From positions 1 through 64,000 of IMG/VR virus record IMGVR_UViG_3300035034_001897: DNA of 64,000 bases, one strand, 5' to 3'. The position numbers were made by a program, and so were the translations under genes. How positions within the stretch are numbered: the first letter of the stretch is position 1; each line of letters opens with the position of its first letter. Positions 52,156-61,622 of the stretch are shown here, one piece after another. This DNA comes from a virus. The notes beneath the pieces are model-generated. The model was given only the letters and a program-made list of their open reading frames with translations, was not told the DNA's origin and searched no databases.

Positions 52156-53535
52156 ATGAATACATTAACTATAAAAGTTTTAGCAAAGCAACTTAATGCA
52201 CCTATTGTGAGTGCAGGCAAAGATATTATTCAACAATTACCTGAAAATTCAGTAATTATACAAGGGTCTGCAAACGATCCGGATGGAACAATTCAAAGCA
52301 CTCAATGGACTCAAATTGCAGGACCTTTAGTGACATTACAAACTCCAAATTCATTAGCATTACAAATACAGAGTTTGCAGGATGGACAATATGAGTTTCA
52401 ATTATCGGTAACAGATAATGATGGACAGATGTCTAGTGACTCGATGAAATTATCTGTGTTACAAGCAAACAACATTCCTATTGCAGATGCTGGAGTAGAT
52501 GGCTCTATTGAAGTGAGTCCGGTTGGAGTGAGTAATACAACTACAAGTCAATTGCCTCTAAATGCGTATCAACTGATTGGAAATGGAAGCGATACAGACG
52601 GAACAATTGAAGGGTTTGAGTGGGCAATTATAAATCAACCTAATGGAGCTAGTGCATTTTTTCAAAATGACAATAACGCTATTGCAAATCCAGTAGTTGA
52701 AGGACTGTCTATTGTAGGAGATTATACTTTACAATTAACTGTTATCGATGACGATGGAGCTTTTGGAATGGATACGATGATGATTACAGTAAACCCACAA
52801 GCCAATCAAGCACCAAAGATCAATTCTATAGGACCAATGATAGATGACTCTAACAAGTTTATGGGCAATATGCCTGGTGCAATAAATACGTTTGGTCATT
52901 CAGAATTCTGGAAGTTTGACGTATCAGCTACAGATCTTGAAGGAAATGATATTAATGTAGCAGTAACATTGATGGACAGTAATCAGAATCCAGTATTTAC
53001 AGACAATACTAAGATAATTGTAGGAGGAAATGGAATAGCGACATATACATTACCAACACTCAATGTAGGTAATCAATTAAGTCCACAATCTTATGAGCTG
53101 CAAATAATTGTGGACGATGGAAGTGGAAACTCAACAGATCAAACTTTCAAAATTGACCTTTTCAATTCATCCAACAATAACATTGCAAATGGAGGATTAT
53201 TGCTACAAAAAGGAGTTAGCCCAAAAACTAAAAACGGATGCTTCACAAATTATCAATCAACATTCACAGTACCAAAAGGTCAGACTGGATCGTTAGTTAT
53301 AAATGAAATTGACGGAACAATCTCCTCTCAGAGTGGAACTCCTTTAAATAACATTGGACCAGGAGTATATACTTGGAGTGTAAGTTTAAATAATAGTGCA
53401 CAAGTAGGAGTGGAAACTACAGTCGAAGTCGTTTCAAGTTTGAGTGGAGGAGAAAATGGAATTTTAACGCTAAAAAGACAAGCGTCAGATAACGCTAACT
53501 ACGACGGATCAATCTGTCAACTATCACAAAGCTAA
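52156..53535 (+). CDS. PKD-repeat tail protein
   Basis: 459 residues. At least two PKD/REJ-like repeats: SANDPDGTIQSTQWTQIAGP...LSVTDNDGQ and GNGSDTDGTIEGFEWAI...LTVIDDDGAF, then a third weaker repeat. These Ig-like domains mediate surface or sugar contacts. Located in the wedge/fibre region, consistent with an adhesive tail appendage. Stop overlaps the next start. Confidence 0.7.
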   Translation: MNTLTIKVLAKQLNAPIVSAGKDIIQQLPENSVIIQGSANDPDGTIQSTQWTQIAGPLVTLQTPNSLALQIQSLQDGQYEFQLSVTDNDGQMSSDSMKLSVLQANNIPIADAGVDGSIEVSPVGVSNTTTSQLPLNAYQLIGNGSDTDGTIEGFEWAIINQPNGASAFFQNDNNAIANPVVEGLSIVGDYTLQLTVIDDDGAFGMDTMMITVNPQANQAPKINSIGPMIDDSNKFMGNMPGAINTFGHSEFWKFDVSATDLEGNDINVAVTLMDSNQNPVFTDNTKIIVGGNGIATYTLPTLNVGNQLSPQSYELQIIVDDGSGNSTDQTFKIDLFNSSNNNIANGGLLLQKGVSPKTKNGCFTNYQSTFTVPKGQTGSLVINEIDGTISSQSGTPLNNIGPGVYTWSVSLNNSAQVGVETTVEVVSSLSGGENGILTLKRQASDNANYDGSICQLSQS

Positions 53536-55484
53536 TGGAGAATATTGCAACTGGTATAGGACAGAGAATTGTCGTGAGAACATCTATTGCGTCAAGAGTT
53601 AATCAAATCAACTCTTTCACTAATGGAATTGTTGGAGAGACAGCTGTGAGATTCTTTGACAAAACTTTTAGATACACACTAGACACCATCAATTGGTATG
53701 ACGAACAGCCTCTAACAAACACCAATCTTCAATCAATTGATATCAATCAAACTCAAGAGTTTGAAGTTGAGTATATTTTTACTAGACAAGGAACTGATGA
53801 TACTGGAGACTTGCAACTTGACTGGATCAACCTAAACGTAGATGCTGTAGATATAGATAGTGGAGAGACTTTTCACAATAGCGTGTTTAGCTATTTTTTT
53901 GACGAAATAAATACTCAACCTTCAATAGTAAATTGGTGCAGTAACGTTCTGAATAAGCTATATCAGCCAGGAATTGTTTCTAAAACACTCACAAGAGGAG
54001 CGAATCAAAATCTATTAGAGGAGGATAGAGATTACATTGATTTATGGAGAACAGTTTCGTGTTTTTTCTCAGTACAAGTGCAATACGCTAAACAATTTGA
54101 ACTGTTTGATAGTGATAGAAGATTACTTGCTAGATACCTAACAACCAAAAGTCTCTTTATTCAAAAAGATCAGTCAATTGATAGTATGATTGTATTGATG
54201 CATAACTTTTACAATCAGATGGCTAAAAGAGGTACTATGGAGATAGTTGATGTAAAAAATACTCCAAATAGTGAACTGTTGAGAATCATTAATTATAATG
54301 GGAAGTGCGAAGAGATGCTATTTGCTCCAAACAATCCTAGAACAGTAGGGTGGGTAGTTAATACCAACTCTCCATTAAACAAATATATTCACGATAATCC
54401 TTTTTTAATTAAGTTGTATACTGAAGAGCAATATGTGAATTTACCTTTAATAGGTCAACAATATGTTGGAATTGAAGGAACTCAATTAAAGATTTTTGAC
54501 GTTCCTAACGATGAAGTTGCAGGAATAACGTTAGAGCAATTTAATGATCAATTCACCACTGTAATAGATCCAACTATAACGTATGAAATGAATTTTTGGG
54601 TTAAAGGAGATGGAAATTTAACAGCAACAGTGTTAGGTTTTGACGATGAAAATCAACCTTTAAATCCCATAACGCTAGGATCTGTATCAACTCAAAGCAA
54701 CACAGCAATTGTTAGAAAGAAAATGATAAATAATCAAAATTGGTTTTTTGTCAGAATTATAGTATTTCCACATACATATTCTGCAGTTGTCGGATCTGTA
54801 GTAGAAAAAACTAATATAGGTGTTGGATTTAATATGAAGTGGAAAAAAGATACATGTAGAGCTGGTGTGCAAATACTACTAGACAATTCTCAAAATGAAA
54901 ACGAAAACCCTACAGCAACAAACACATTTACTACCATTAATCACGACGCAGTATTAACAATATCTCTACAGCATTTAATTAACAATTATAGTGACATTGA
55001 AGGAGACACTTTCTCATCAATCACAGTAACTGGATTAGTTGGAGGAGGAACTTTAATATTAGACGGTAACATACCAAACTTACCGTTCAATGTAACTAGA
55101 CAGCAGATTGATGATGGATTGTTGCAATACGACGATGACGAAAGTGTTGTTGAAGGCAAGCAGGTTAAGATACAATATGACATCAATGATGAAAGTATGA
55201 CAGGAGATGTTGGAGATATTTTGTATATTCGCGATATAAAATTTAAACCACTTAAAACTACTTATGGAAAGGGTATAGTAGGCTCTCCATTATTAGTAGA
55301 AAGTTGGTTAAATAACAAAGGAGAAAGGTCGAATTCACAAGTTGACGAGATTGTTAGAAGATATCTCATTCCACACAACGTTGCATTTATCAACAATTTT
55401 ATTAAGCAACCAAACAGTGCAATAGAGCCAATCGCCGTCAACAAAGGATTGTATGAAGATAAATATGAAACTAGATATCAATAA
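53535..55484 (+). CDS. Large baseplate/fibre-linking protein
   Basis: 649 residues. The first 300 residues are mixed and not recognised; middle has carbohydrate-binding-like beta pattern (TYEMNFWVKGDGNLTATVLG); about 485-545 is a cadherin-like repeat (INNYSDIEGDTFSSITVTG). The C-terminus is helical. By order it may attach fibres to the wedge. Confidence 0.55.
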   Translation: MENIATGIGQRIVVRTSIASRVNQINSFTNGIVGETAVRFFDKTFRYTLDTINWYDEQPLTNTNLQSIDINQTQEFEVEYIFTRQGTDDTGDLQLDWINLNVDAVDIDSGETFHNSVFSYFFDEINTQPSIVNWCSNVLNKLYQPGIVSKTLTRGANQNLLEEDRDYIDLWRTVSCFFSVQVQYAKQFELFDSDRRLLARYLTTKSLFIQKDQSIDSMIVLMHNFYNQMAKRGTMEIVDVKNTPNSELLRIINYNGKCEEMLFAPNNPRTVGWVVNTNSPLNKYIHDNPFLIKLYTEEQYVNLPLIGQQYVGIEGTQLKIFDVPNDEVAGITLEQFNDQFTTVIDPTITYEMNFWVKGDGNLTATVLGFDDENQPLNPITLGSVSTQSNTAIVRKKMINNQNWFFVRIIVFPHTYSAVVGSVVEKTNIGVGFNMKWKKDTCRAGVQILLDNSQNENENPTATNTFTTINHDAVLTISLQHLINNYSDIEGDTFSSITVTGLVGGGTLILDGNIPNLPFNVTRQQIDDGLLQYDDDESVVEGKQVKIQYDINDESMTGDVGDILYIRDIKFKPLKTTYGKGIVGSPLLVESWLNNKGERSNSQVDEIVRRYLIPHNVAFINNFIKQPNSAIEPIAVNKGLYEDKYETRYQ

Positions 55485-56161
55485 TGGATAATTTAACCGA
55501 ACTATCAGTAAACATTGACCAAGCAGTAGATCCAAACGCACTTCCAGGAGGAATATTGGCAGTTGAGCATAACGCTGTTATGAAAGCCATAGTCAATTCT
55601 TTAGGGAAGTATGTAGGATTTCCTTTCTTAGCAAAGAGAGAAGGTCAAGTCCTTGAAGGGTGTCTAATTTGGAACGGAAATAACTTCAACACTCAAACGA
55701 TATTCTTGTTGACAGTAAATCGACTCACTCAAGACGGGAATGATTTTGGCAAAATACTACAGTCAATGTCTAACGGCGATTTATTTCACATAAAAGATTT
55801 CCAAGGGAGAAGTTCTCTACTTCAATTCATTGAATTTCAACCATCAGTAGATGCATTTAGTAACGAAGTTTATAACATAAACGTTCAAGGATTTGCAGAC
55901 AATCCAGACTATATTTATACTGAAGTAGAAGAGAGTCAATGTTTAATTGAGATAATTAAGCAACCAAGTTTGTTAACGATTTTTACTATAAACAAGCCTC
56001 TAGTAATTAAAAGTCCATTAAATAATAACGCTGACGTCATAGAGATTGGAGATATTGTTCAAACATATATAGGTGATAAGCTGATCAAAGGAGTGTATAA
56101 TGGAGGTTCTTTAGGAGATATTAATAATTACAGGATTTTAGATACAACAACAATAAATTAA
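55484..56161 (+). CDS. Tail structural protein
   Basis: 225 residues, overlapping neighbours by a base on each side. Beta-patterned, unassigned. The operon places it between the linker protein and the collar-domain fibre. Confidence 0.5.
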   Translation: MDNLTELSVNIDQAVDPNALPGGILAVEHNAVMKAIVNSLGKYVGFPFLAKREGQVLEGCLIWNGNNFNTQTIFLLTVNRLTQDGNDFGKILQSMSNGDLFHIKDFQGRSSLLQFIEFQPSVDAFSNEVYNINVQGFADNPDYIYTEVEESQCLIEIIKQPSLLTIFTINKPLVIKSPLNNNADVIEIGDIVQTYIGDKLIKGVYNGGSLGDINNYRILDTTTIN

Positions 56162-58176
56162 TGGACTTAAAACTAAGCAACGATCTATTTTTAGGATTAG
56201 CTGAATTGAAACATCTTAAACTTTCTCTAAAAGAAGAGGGGTACGAGAAAATCATTCAACAAATGGTAACTTCATATGGTGTAGTTCGATCATCGTCAAT
56301 CACCAATATAGTTACTGTACAATTGCAGACAAGCAATCGATTCACAGCATTACAGCCAGTCGCTTCTGGATTAGGAAAGATCACAGTCAAAGCAGGTAAA
56401 GCTGTCGATAAAAATCTAGACGTTATTGACGTTAAAGAGGATCAAGATCAAATTTTAAACATTGCAGCAGATGGAGTGAAGAGATATGTGACAGTTGCTT
56501 ACAGAAAGACGGTAAATGAGCAAGGAACAATCGACGTTCAAGCAGACGGAACGATTGTAGGGACTGGAACAAACTTCACAGAAAGATTGAGAGGACAATC
56601 AAACTTCCCTAGTAAAATTAGAATAATACAGCCAACATTTGCTGAAAGTATCAATACAGCATTGGAAGTGATAGAGTATGAAATTCAATCAGTGCAAAGT
56701 GATACATTAGCAACATTAAATGTTGCTCAAGGAACTATTGCACCATCAACAGATAAAAAGTTTCAAATAGTAGGAAGTTTTACTCCAGCAACGATAGTGC
56801 CATCTCAAAATAAGTATCCGCTAGAATCTGATGGATATATTATTCGTTTAAGGTTAAGTGATGACGTTGAAGAAGGAATTGAATTTGTGTTAGGAGAGGT
56901 TGTGTATGATGGGATAGCAATGACTATCACTGATCGTAGATTAGATAACCTATTTAGTGTATGGGATCCTAAATTATTAGAGATAACAGATTTCAATCCA
57001 GTCATAGGAGTTGAGAATATCAAATATGACAATCTAAATAGTGACGGATCGAAAAATTTAGTTCGATTAGGTTGGGGAATAAAAAGTATTAACGGAAACT
57101 GGTCAATTAATCCTTCACAGCAAAACGTGGTAATTCAGCAAGGCTCAGGAGGAGCTTGGGACTCAATCAATCCTTCAATTACTGGATTTGCAGCAGTTGA
57201 TACATCCCCAAATATAGATAGATTTAAAGGATGGAGACTGCTGTTTGAGCAAACAGGACAGATAGTAGAAATTCAATCATCAAACAATACGTCAGCTGGA
57301 TTAGTGTTAGGTATTGATTTTGAACCAACATATCCTACACAAGGTAGCGTATATATCATTCCAGATTGTGATATGGTTGAGTTGAGAATAACTAACATCA
57401 CTAATCCTACTGCAGATAGAGAGATCAGTTTTTCAACAAAGCAAGCATTTGCTATTGTGCCAGTAGAAGCTGGGAGTGAAAGTAACATTCAATACAGACA
57501 TATCAAAGGAGATTTAATTACTCCATTTCGCAATATAAATAATGGAGATTATATTAATGAAGAAGCGCAACTTTCTAGTGCTGGAATCTCGATTACAGCA
57601 TCACTGACAACTTCATACACTCAAGGAAACGTAACACCTACAGTTAATGCAAACCAAAACACAGCACTACTTGATAGGATAATTAATCCAGGATTTATTA
57701 TAGATTTCTTTGGAAGTGAAGAGCAAGCAGAACAGCAAGAAGGTTTTGTGATATGTGATGGAAGAACAATTACTAAACCAGGATCACCTTTCGATGGTCA
57801 ATTAGCTCCAGATTTAAGTGGTAGAGTTACACTAATGTTTGATGATGGTGAGACAGATTACGAGCAAGTAGGAAATATAGGAGGTTCTGCCAGTATTAAC
57901 TTAACTGTAGGGCAGTTACCTACTCACTCACATAGTGGATCGACAGCAGGGAGTGATGGAGCACACACACACACACTCGCTCAACAAGTTGTTGTTGAAG
58001 GAGCTGGAGACAATGCTCTCACAAACTTAGATAACATTCCAGGTGGTGGAGCAAACGTTTCTACAAACAATGATGGAGCACACACACACAACTTCACTAC
58101 ACAAGAAGTAGGCGACAATCAAGATATTGATGTAAGACAGCCATTCTTTGTATTGTTTAAATTAATGAAAATTTAA
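56161..58176 (+). CDS. Tail fibre with collar domain and HxH repeats
   Basis: 671 residues. Long beta-rich shaft and, at the C-terminus, a phage tail-collar domain (IIDFFGSEEQ...EGFVICDGRTITK...PDLSGRVTLMF). It is followed by THSHSG, GAHTHT and GAHTHN, whose HxH pairs bind metal ions along a trimeric tip in known fibres. It is the best candidate for the receptor-binding protein. Confidence 0.8.
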   Translation: MDLKLSNDLFLGLAELKHLKLSLKEEGYEKIIQQMVTSYGVVRSSSITNIVTVQLQTSNRFTALQPVASGLGKITVKAGKAVDKNLDVIDVKEDQDQILNIAADGVKRYVTVAYRKTVNEQGTIDVQADGTIVGTGTNFTERLRGQSNFPSKIRIIQPTFAESINTALEVIEYEIQSVQSDTLATLNVAQGTIAPSTDKKFQIVGSFTPATIVPSQNKYPLESDGYIIRLRLSDDVEEGIEFVLGEVVYDGIAMTITDRRLDNLFSVWDPKLLEITDFNPVIGVENIKYDNLNSDGSKNLVRLGWGIKSINGNWSINPSQQNVVIQQGSGGAWDSINPSITGFAAVDTSPNIDRFKGWRLLFEQTGQIVEIQSSNNTSAGLVLGIDFEPTYPTQGSVYIIPDCDMVELRITNITNPTADREISFSTKQAFAIVPVEAGSESNIQYRHIKGDLITPFRNINNGDYINEEAQLSSAGISITASLTTSYTQGNVTPTVNANQNTALLDRIINPGFIIDFFGSEEQAEQQEGFVICDGRTITKPGSPFDGQLAPDLSGRVTLMFDDGETDYEQVGNIGGSASINLTVGQLPTHSHSGSTAGSDGAHTHTLAQQVVVEGAGDNALTNLDNIPGGGANVSTNNDGAHTHNFTTQEVGDNQDIDVRQPFFVLFKLMKI

Positions 58177-58181
58177 CTAAA

Positions 58182-59090
58182 ATGAAATTGTACTATACAG
58201 GAGCAGTGACGTACGAAGGGTCTCAATTAAATCCCAACAAATCGTTGGGAGGATATCCTTCATCCTCACAAGTACCTTTAGAGGGGCTTGATCAGCTATT
58301 TGGAGCAATATCTCAACAAGACATGCGAGATGGCAATAGCCTTACCAAAGCAGTTGTGTTAAAAAATGAAACAAGTGAAGTTGTTGAAGGAGCTTCTATA
58401 TACTATAAAAACAACTCTCAGTATCCAATATCGAATTATAGAGTAGCACTTTCAGTGTTGAGTGTAGATGATTGCGATAAGCTGTCGATGAGTTCGATAA
58501 ATACTCCATATGATAAACCACTTAACGCAATATTCATCGATTGCAGAAATGAGGATGGATCTTTAACATTTCCGACCATTCAGTTGAATCAGTATATTGG
58601 TATATGGATTGAAAGAAACGTTAACATTGCTAAAGGAAATGAGCAATTATCGTGCGATTTCCTATTAGAGGCACACGACGGAGAGAAGATTAGTCAAGTT
58701 AGTCAATATACATTCAACGATACAGCGGTTGTAGGAAAACACTTTACGTTAGACACCATCACAAATAAATATGTAATATGGTTTGATGACGGTACTGGAC
58801 AAATACCGCAAATTGCTGGATCTTATGAATTATTAATAATAAGACTCGATCAAGAAACTACACAAAGTATAGCTGAAAAGGTTAGTAGCAAGATTAATAA
58901 CATCGTCGGTGAAAAAGGAGAAGTTTCTGTTACTAGTCAACAGAATAAAGTAATTGTAACAAATCAACAACAAGGGCAATCGAGTGATGTAATCACAGAT
59001 TCGTTAACAATTGATTATCAGATCATTACGCAAGGACAAGATTCAACAGTTGAAAAAATAGAGAGCGTTGAGCTAGTTATTGAGTATTAA
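58182..59090 (+). CDS. Structural protein after the tail fibre
   Basis: 302 residues, last gene of the tail run. N-terminal beta part with SQYPISNYRVALSVLSV (about 81-97) and YIGIWIERNVN; a C-terminal repeat-like part (VSVTSQQNKVIVTNQQQGQ). Could be a second receptor-contact protein. Not recognised. Confidence 0.5.
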   Translation: MKLYYTGAVTYEGSQLNPNKSLGGYPSSSQVPLEGLDQLFGAISQQDMRDGNSLTKAVVLKNETSEVVEGASIYYKNNSQYPISNYRVALSVLSVDDCDKLSMSSINTPYDKPLNAIFIDCRNEDGSLTFPTIQLNQYIGIWIERNVNIAKGNEQLSCDFLLEAHDGEKISQVSQYTFNDTAVVGKHFTLDTITNKYVIWFDDGTGQIPQIAGSYELLIIRLDQETTQSIAEKVSSKINNIVGEKGEVSVTSQQNKVIVTNQQQGQSSDVITDSLTIDYQIITQGQDSTVEKIESVELVIEY

Positions 59091-59093
59091 AAT

Positions 59094-59123
59094 TTGCAAT
59101 TAAAGATATTGATTGTATATTTA
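59094..59123 (+). promoter_or_regulatory. Promoter TTG-N19-TATATTTA
   Basis: TTG at 59094-59096, TATATTTA at 59116-59123, 5 bases before the ATG at 59128, giving a nearly leaderless transcript. Starts the packaging/nuclease unit. Confidence 0.6.
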
Positions 59124-59127
59124 CTGA

Positions 59128-59724
59128 ATGAAGTTGAGATTTATCGTGCACGAACTATATTGTCATTTCGACAGTAAATTTCACAACACAGATCCTAGAT
59201 TAAGTAAGCCTATCGATAATCAATCGATCACTAACTTTTTAATTGAAGTTCATAAAGATTATAATTTGAATTCAATTAACAATGATTTTCTATTCAAATA
59301 TTTCATATATCAATACGATTATTGGAAGAGTAAAGAGATTAGAGCATTTGGAAATCATACAAGATTGATCAATATTATAGGACCGAAAGCGTATAGTAGG
59401 TTCAAACAAATTCAAACAAATTCAACCTATAATTGGTACAATGCTGAAAAATCATTAGTTGAATATGGTATAGACAGATCTATTCTTTCAAGATATAATC
59501 ACAACAAATCGTCAGATCCATCGAAACTTCATATAGACGAGGAAAAAGAAAAGATCGTTTTCAAAAGCAATCATCATTTGCAGTTAGCGCACTGCATAGA
59601 TAACACAACACTATACAATCATAACAGCAATCACTGTCAAGTTTGTACGATGCAAAATGTATGTAAGAGAATGTTGAAAGATAATTTACCACAATTATAT
59701 GTAAATAGAGGTTATGAATTATAA
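59128..59724 (+). CDS. Hypothetical protein with C-terminal Cys/His cluster
   Basis: 198 residues, basic, aromatic. NSNHCQVCTMQNVCKRML near the C-terminus has three closely spaced Cys and a His, a possible metal site. Overlaps the next gene by 11 bases. Not recognised. Confidence 0.55.
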   Translation: MKLRFIVHELYCHFDSKFHNTDPRLSKPIDNQSITNFLIEVHKDYNLNSINNDFLFKYFIYQYDYWKSKEIRAFGNHTRLINIIGPKAYSRFKQIQTNSTYNWYNAEKSLVEYGIDRSILSRYNHNKSSDPSKLHIDEEKEKIVFKSNHHLQLAHCIDNTTLYNHNSNHCQVCTMQNVCKRMLKDNLPQLYVNRGYEL

Positions 59725-60196
59725 GTATGGAAAATGTGACGATTGCGATTGTGGGCAGGAGCAGTTGATTGTCAACAAGACACACAATTTGTGTAATGAG
59801 AAGAATCAGCAAAGATTAAGCAAGCAGAGAGGTGGTGTAAAGAAGAAGTCTGTATCTCGCATAAAAGGAGTGTCTCAAAAGAAAAGAAGTGAAGGTCAGC
59901 TGTATAAGCAAGCGTGTGAAGAAATTAAGCAAGAGAGAGAGTTACTTTGTCAAGGTTGTGGTACAAGTGAGCGATTAAGTTTTAGTCATTTAGAGCCTCG
60001 ATCTTATAGTAAGAGAAACGTTGCTAACAAGCAAATGATACAAATCCACTGTATGACGTTTGGAGAGGTTGAGGGTTGTCACAATAAATATGAAGATCAT
60101 AACCTTAGCGAACTCAATGATAAAGATCAGATTATAGAGAAGTTGAAGAAATTTGCGCCAGACTATTTTAACTTAATTGAAGACAAAATTAAATGA
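59714..60196 (+). CDS. HNH-like zinc protein
   Basis: 160 residues. N-terminal CDDCDC cluster, a basic linker, then LCQGCG (C79, C82), SHLEPRS (H92) and, about 25 residues on, IHCMTFGEVEGCHNKYE (C113, C122, H123, N124). The spacing fits an HNH/Zn-finger nuclease or a packaging-associated HNH. HNH proteins often neighbour terminases, as here (1.4 kb upstream). Confidence 0.65.
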   Translation: MNYKYGKCDDCDCGQEQLIVNKTHNLCNEKNQQRLSKQRGGVKKKSVSRIKGVSQKKRSEGQLYKQACEEIKQERELLCQGCGTSERLSFSHLEPRSYSKRNVANKQMIQIHCMTFGEVEGCHNKYEDHNLSELNDKDQIIEKLKKFAPDYFNLIEDKIK

Positions 60197-60705
60197 AAAG
60201 ACATTTACAGTACACATCAGAAGATTATATTCAAGAAGCAGATGGAAGAGGTGTGCGTCCTATTAGCAATATTGACTGTCAAATAATAACGAAGATTATA
60301 CAAGTCGTTAAGCAGCACGATTCTCAATTTGCAGATGTTTTAGATCAATGGAAACATAGACCAGATGAGGATGTTTTAGAGCTGATTGATAGTGTGATTG
60401 CTGGAAACTTAGATCCTGAGCAAGTACAGGGAGAGGATCAAGATTTTGACGAATGGATCTCAAACATCTTTATCAAAATTAAAAATCACACATTCAAGTT
60501 GATGCATATATACAGCATATCAACTCAAGACACTTATGCTGATGGACGTCCTTTATATAATTTAATCATAAATAAAGGACCTTTGCCAGCCAAAAACGCT
60601 TGGTATGAGAATACAGTAGTTAAGTGCTATACAAAAGAGGATAGAGATAAAACTATAAAAGAGTTAGAAGACAAATTAAAAAACTACAATTGTAAATTTA
60701 TATAA
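60193..60705 (+). CDS. Hypothetical protein
   Basis: 170 residues, acidic N-terminal half and basic C-terminal helix (TKEDRDKTIKELEDKLKN). ATGA overlap with the HNH gene. Unknown. Confidence 0.55.
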   Translation: MKRHLQYTSEDYIQEADGRGVRPISNIDCQIITKIIQVVKQHDSQFADVLDQWKHRPDEDVLELIDSVIAGNLDPEQVQGEDQDFDEWISNIFIKIKNHTFKLMHIYSISTQDTYADGRPLYNLIINKGPLPAKNAWYENTVVKCYTKEDRDKTIKELEDKLKNYNCKFI

Positions 60706-60706
60706 T

Positions 60707-60970
60707 ATGGAAGAGAGCAAAAAAGAAGAGTGTTCGTCACTAAAACTGTATGAAGGGAAAGACTTCACTACATCAAAATTGGTAGATTATCTTAACGATA
60801 AATTTGGATCAAAAAAAACAGGAAAGGCCTTTAAAATAGGAGATATTCAACAGTATCTTCGACGAGGATTCTTACCAAAGTCTTATGGACATCACCCTAT
60901 CTGTTTGATAGAGAGTGAAGAAATAGGAGTGAAAGTAGTTCGTGTAGATTTCACAAAAACCGTAAAATAA
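60707..60970 (+). CDS. Small HTH-like protein
   Basis: 87 residues. SKLVDYLNDKFGSKKTGKAFKIGDIQQYLRRGFLP could be a winged or plain helix-turn-helix (MerR-like phrase). Short gap from neighbours. May regulate the packaging unit; weak inference. Confidence 0.45.
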   Translation: MEESKKEECSSLKLYEGKDFTTSKLVDYLNDKFGSKKTGKAFKIGDIQQYLRRGFLPKSYGHHPICLIESEEIGVKVVRVDFTKTVK

Positions 60971-60971
60971 T

Positions 60972-61622
60972 ATGAAAGTAGCAGATATAGTAATATGGGA
61001 TATTGAAACTGGAGGTTTCAAAAAAGAAGATAATGGATTAGCAGAGATTGCGATGATAGTAATTGATAGTGAAACCTTATTAGAAAAAGATCGTTATGAA
61101 TGTGTTATAGCACCATACGAGCAACCTTCTGGAGAAATGAGTACATATAATCCAAAAGCGCTTGAAGTGAATGGATTGACGATGAAACAGATAAATAACG
61201 GAATCCCTGCAAAACAAGCAGTAAAAGAAATTAAAGAATTCTGCGCTAAGTATAAGAAAACTATGAAAGGTGGACAAGGGAAACTTATTCCAGCTGGTCA
61301 TAACTTAGTTGGATTTGACATACCTTACTTAACCTTCTTCTTAGAAATATTCAAAGTAAAATACTCAGACCTATTTCATCCGTTAGCAATTGACACAATG
61401 TTGTGGACTAGACTAAAATGGACTAGAGATGGATCAATAGCTAATCATAAGTTAGGAACAGCTTGCGATATGGCTGGTGTGGCGTTAGTTGACGCTCACC
61501 GTGCAATGAATGATGTTGAAGGAAACGCTGAACTAGTGAGACACTTCATTAGAAGTATGAGACAGCAAGGTCAAGTAACACAAGCAAAAAAGAAAAGGTT
61601 CAGAGAGAAATTCAGATTCTAA
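60972..61622 (+). CDS. DEDD (DnaQ-like) 3'-5' exonuclease
   Basis: 216 residues. Motif I WDIETGG (D10, E12), motif II GHNLVGFDIPYL, motif III DAHRAMNDVEGNAEL with the H-x4-D pattern, i.e. DEDDh. Likely degrades or proofreads DNA/RNA; can also belong to recombination. Directly abuts the terminase gene. Basic C-terminal tail (KKKRFREKFRF). Confidence 0.8.
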   Translation: MKVADIVIWDIETGGFKKEDNGLAEIAMIVIDSETLLEKDRYECVIAPYEQPSGEMSTYNPKALEVNGLTMKQINNGIPAKQAVKEIKEFCAKYKKTMKGGQGKLIPAGHNLVGFDIPYLTFFLEIFKVKYSDLFHPLAIDTMLWTRLKWTRDGSIANHKLGTACDMAGVALVDAHRAMNDVEGNAELVRHFIRSMRQQGQVTQAKKKRFREKFRF

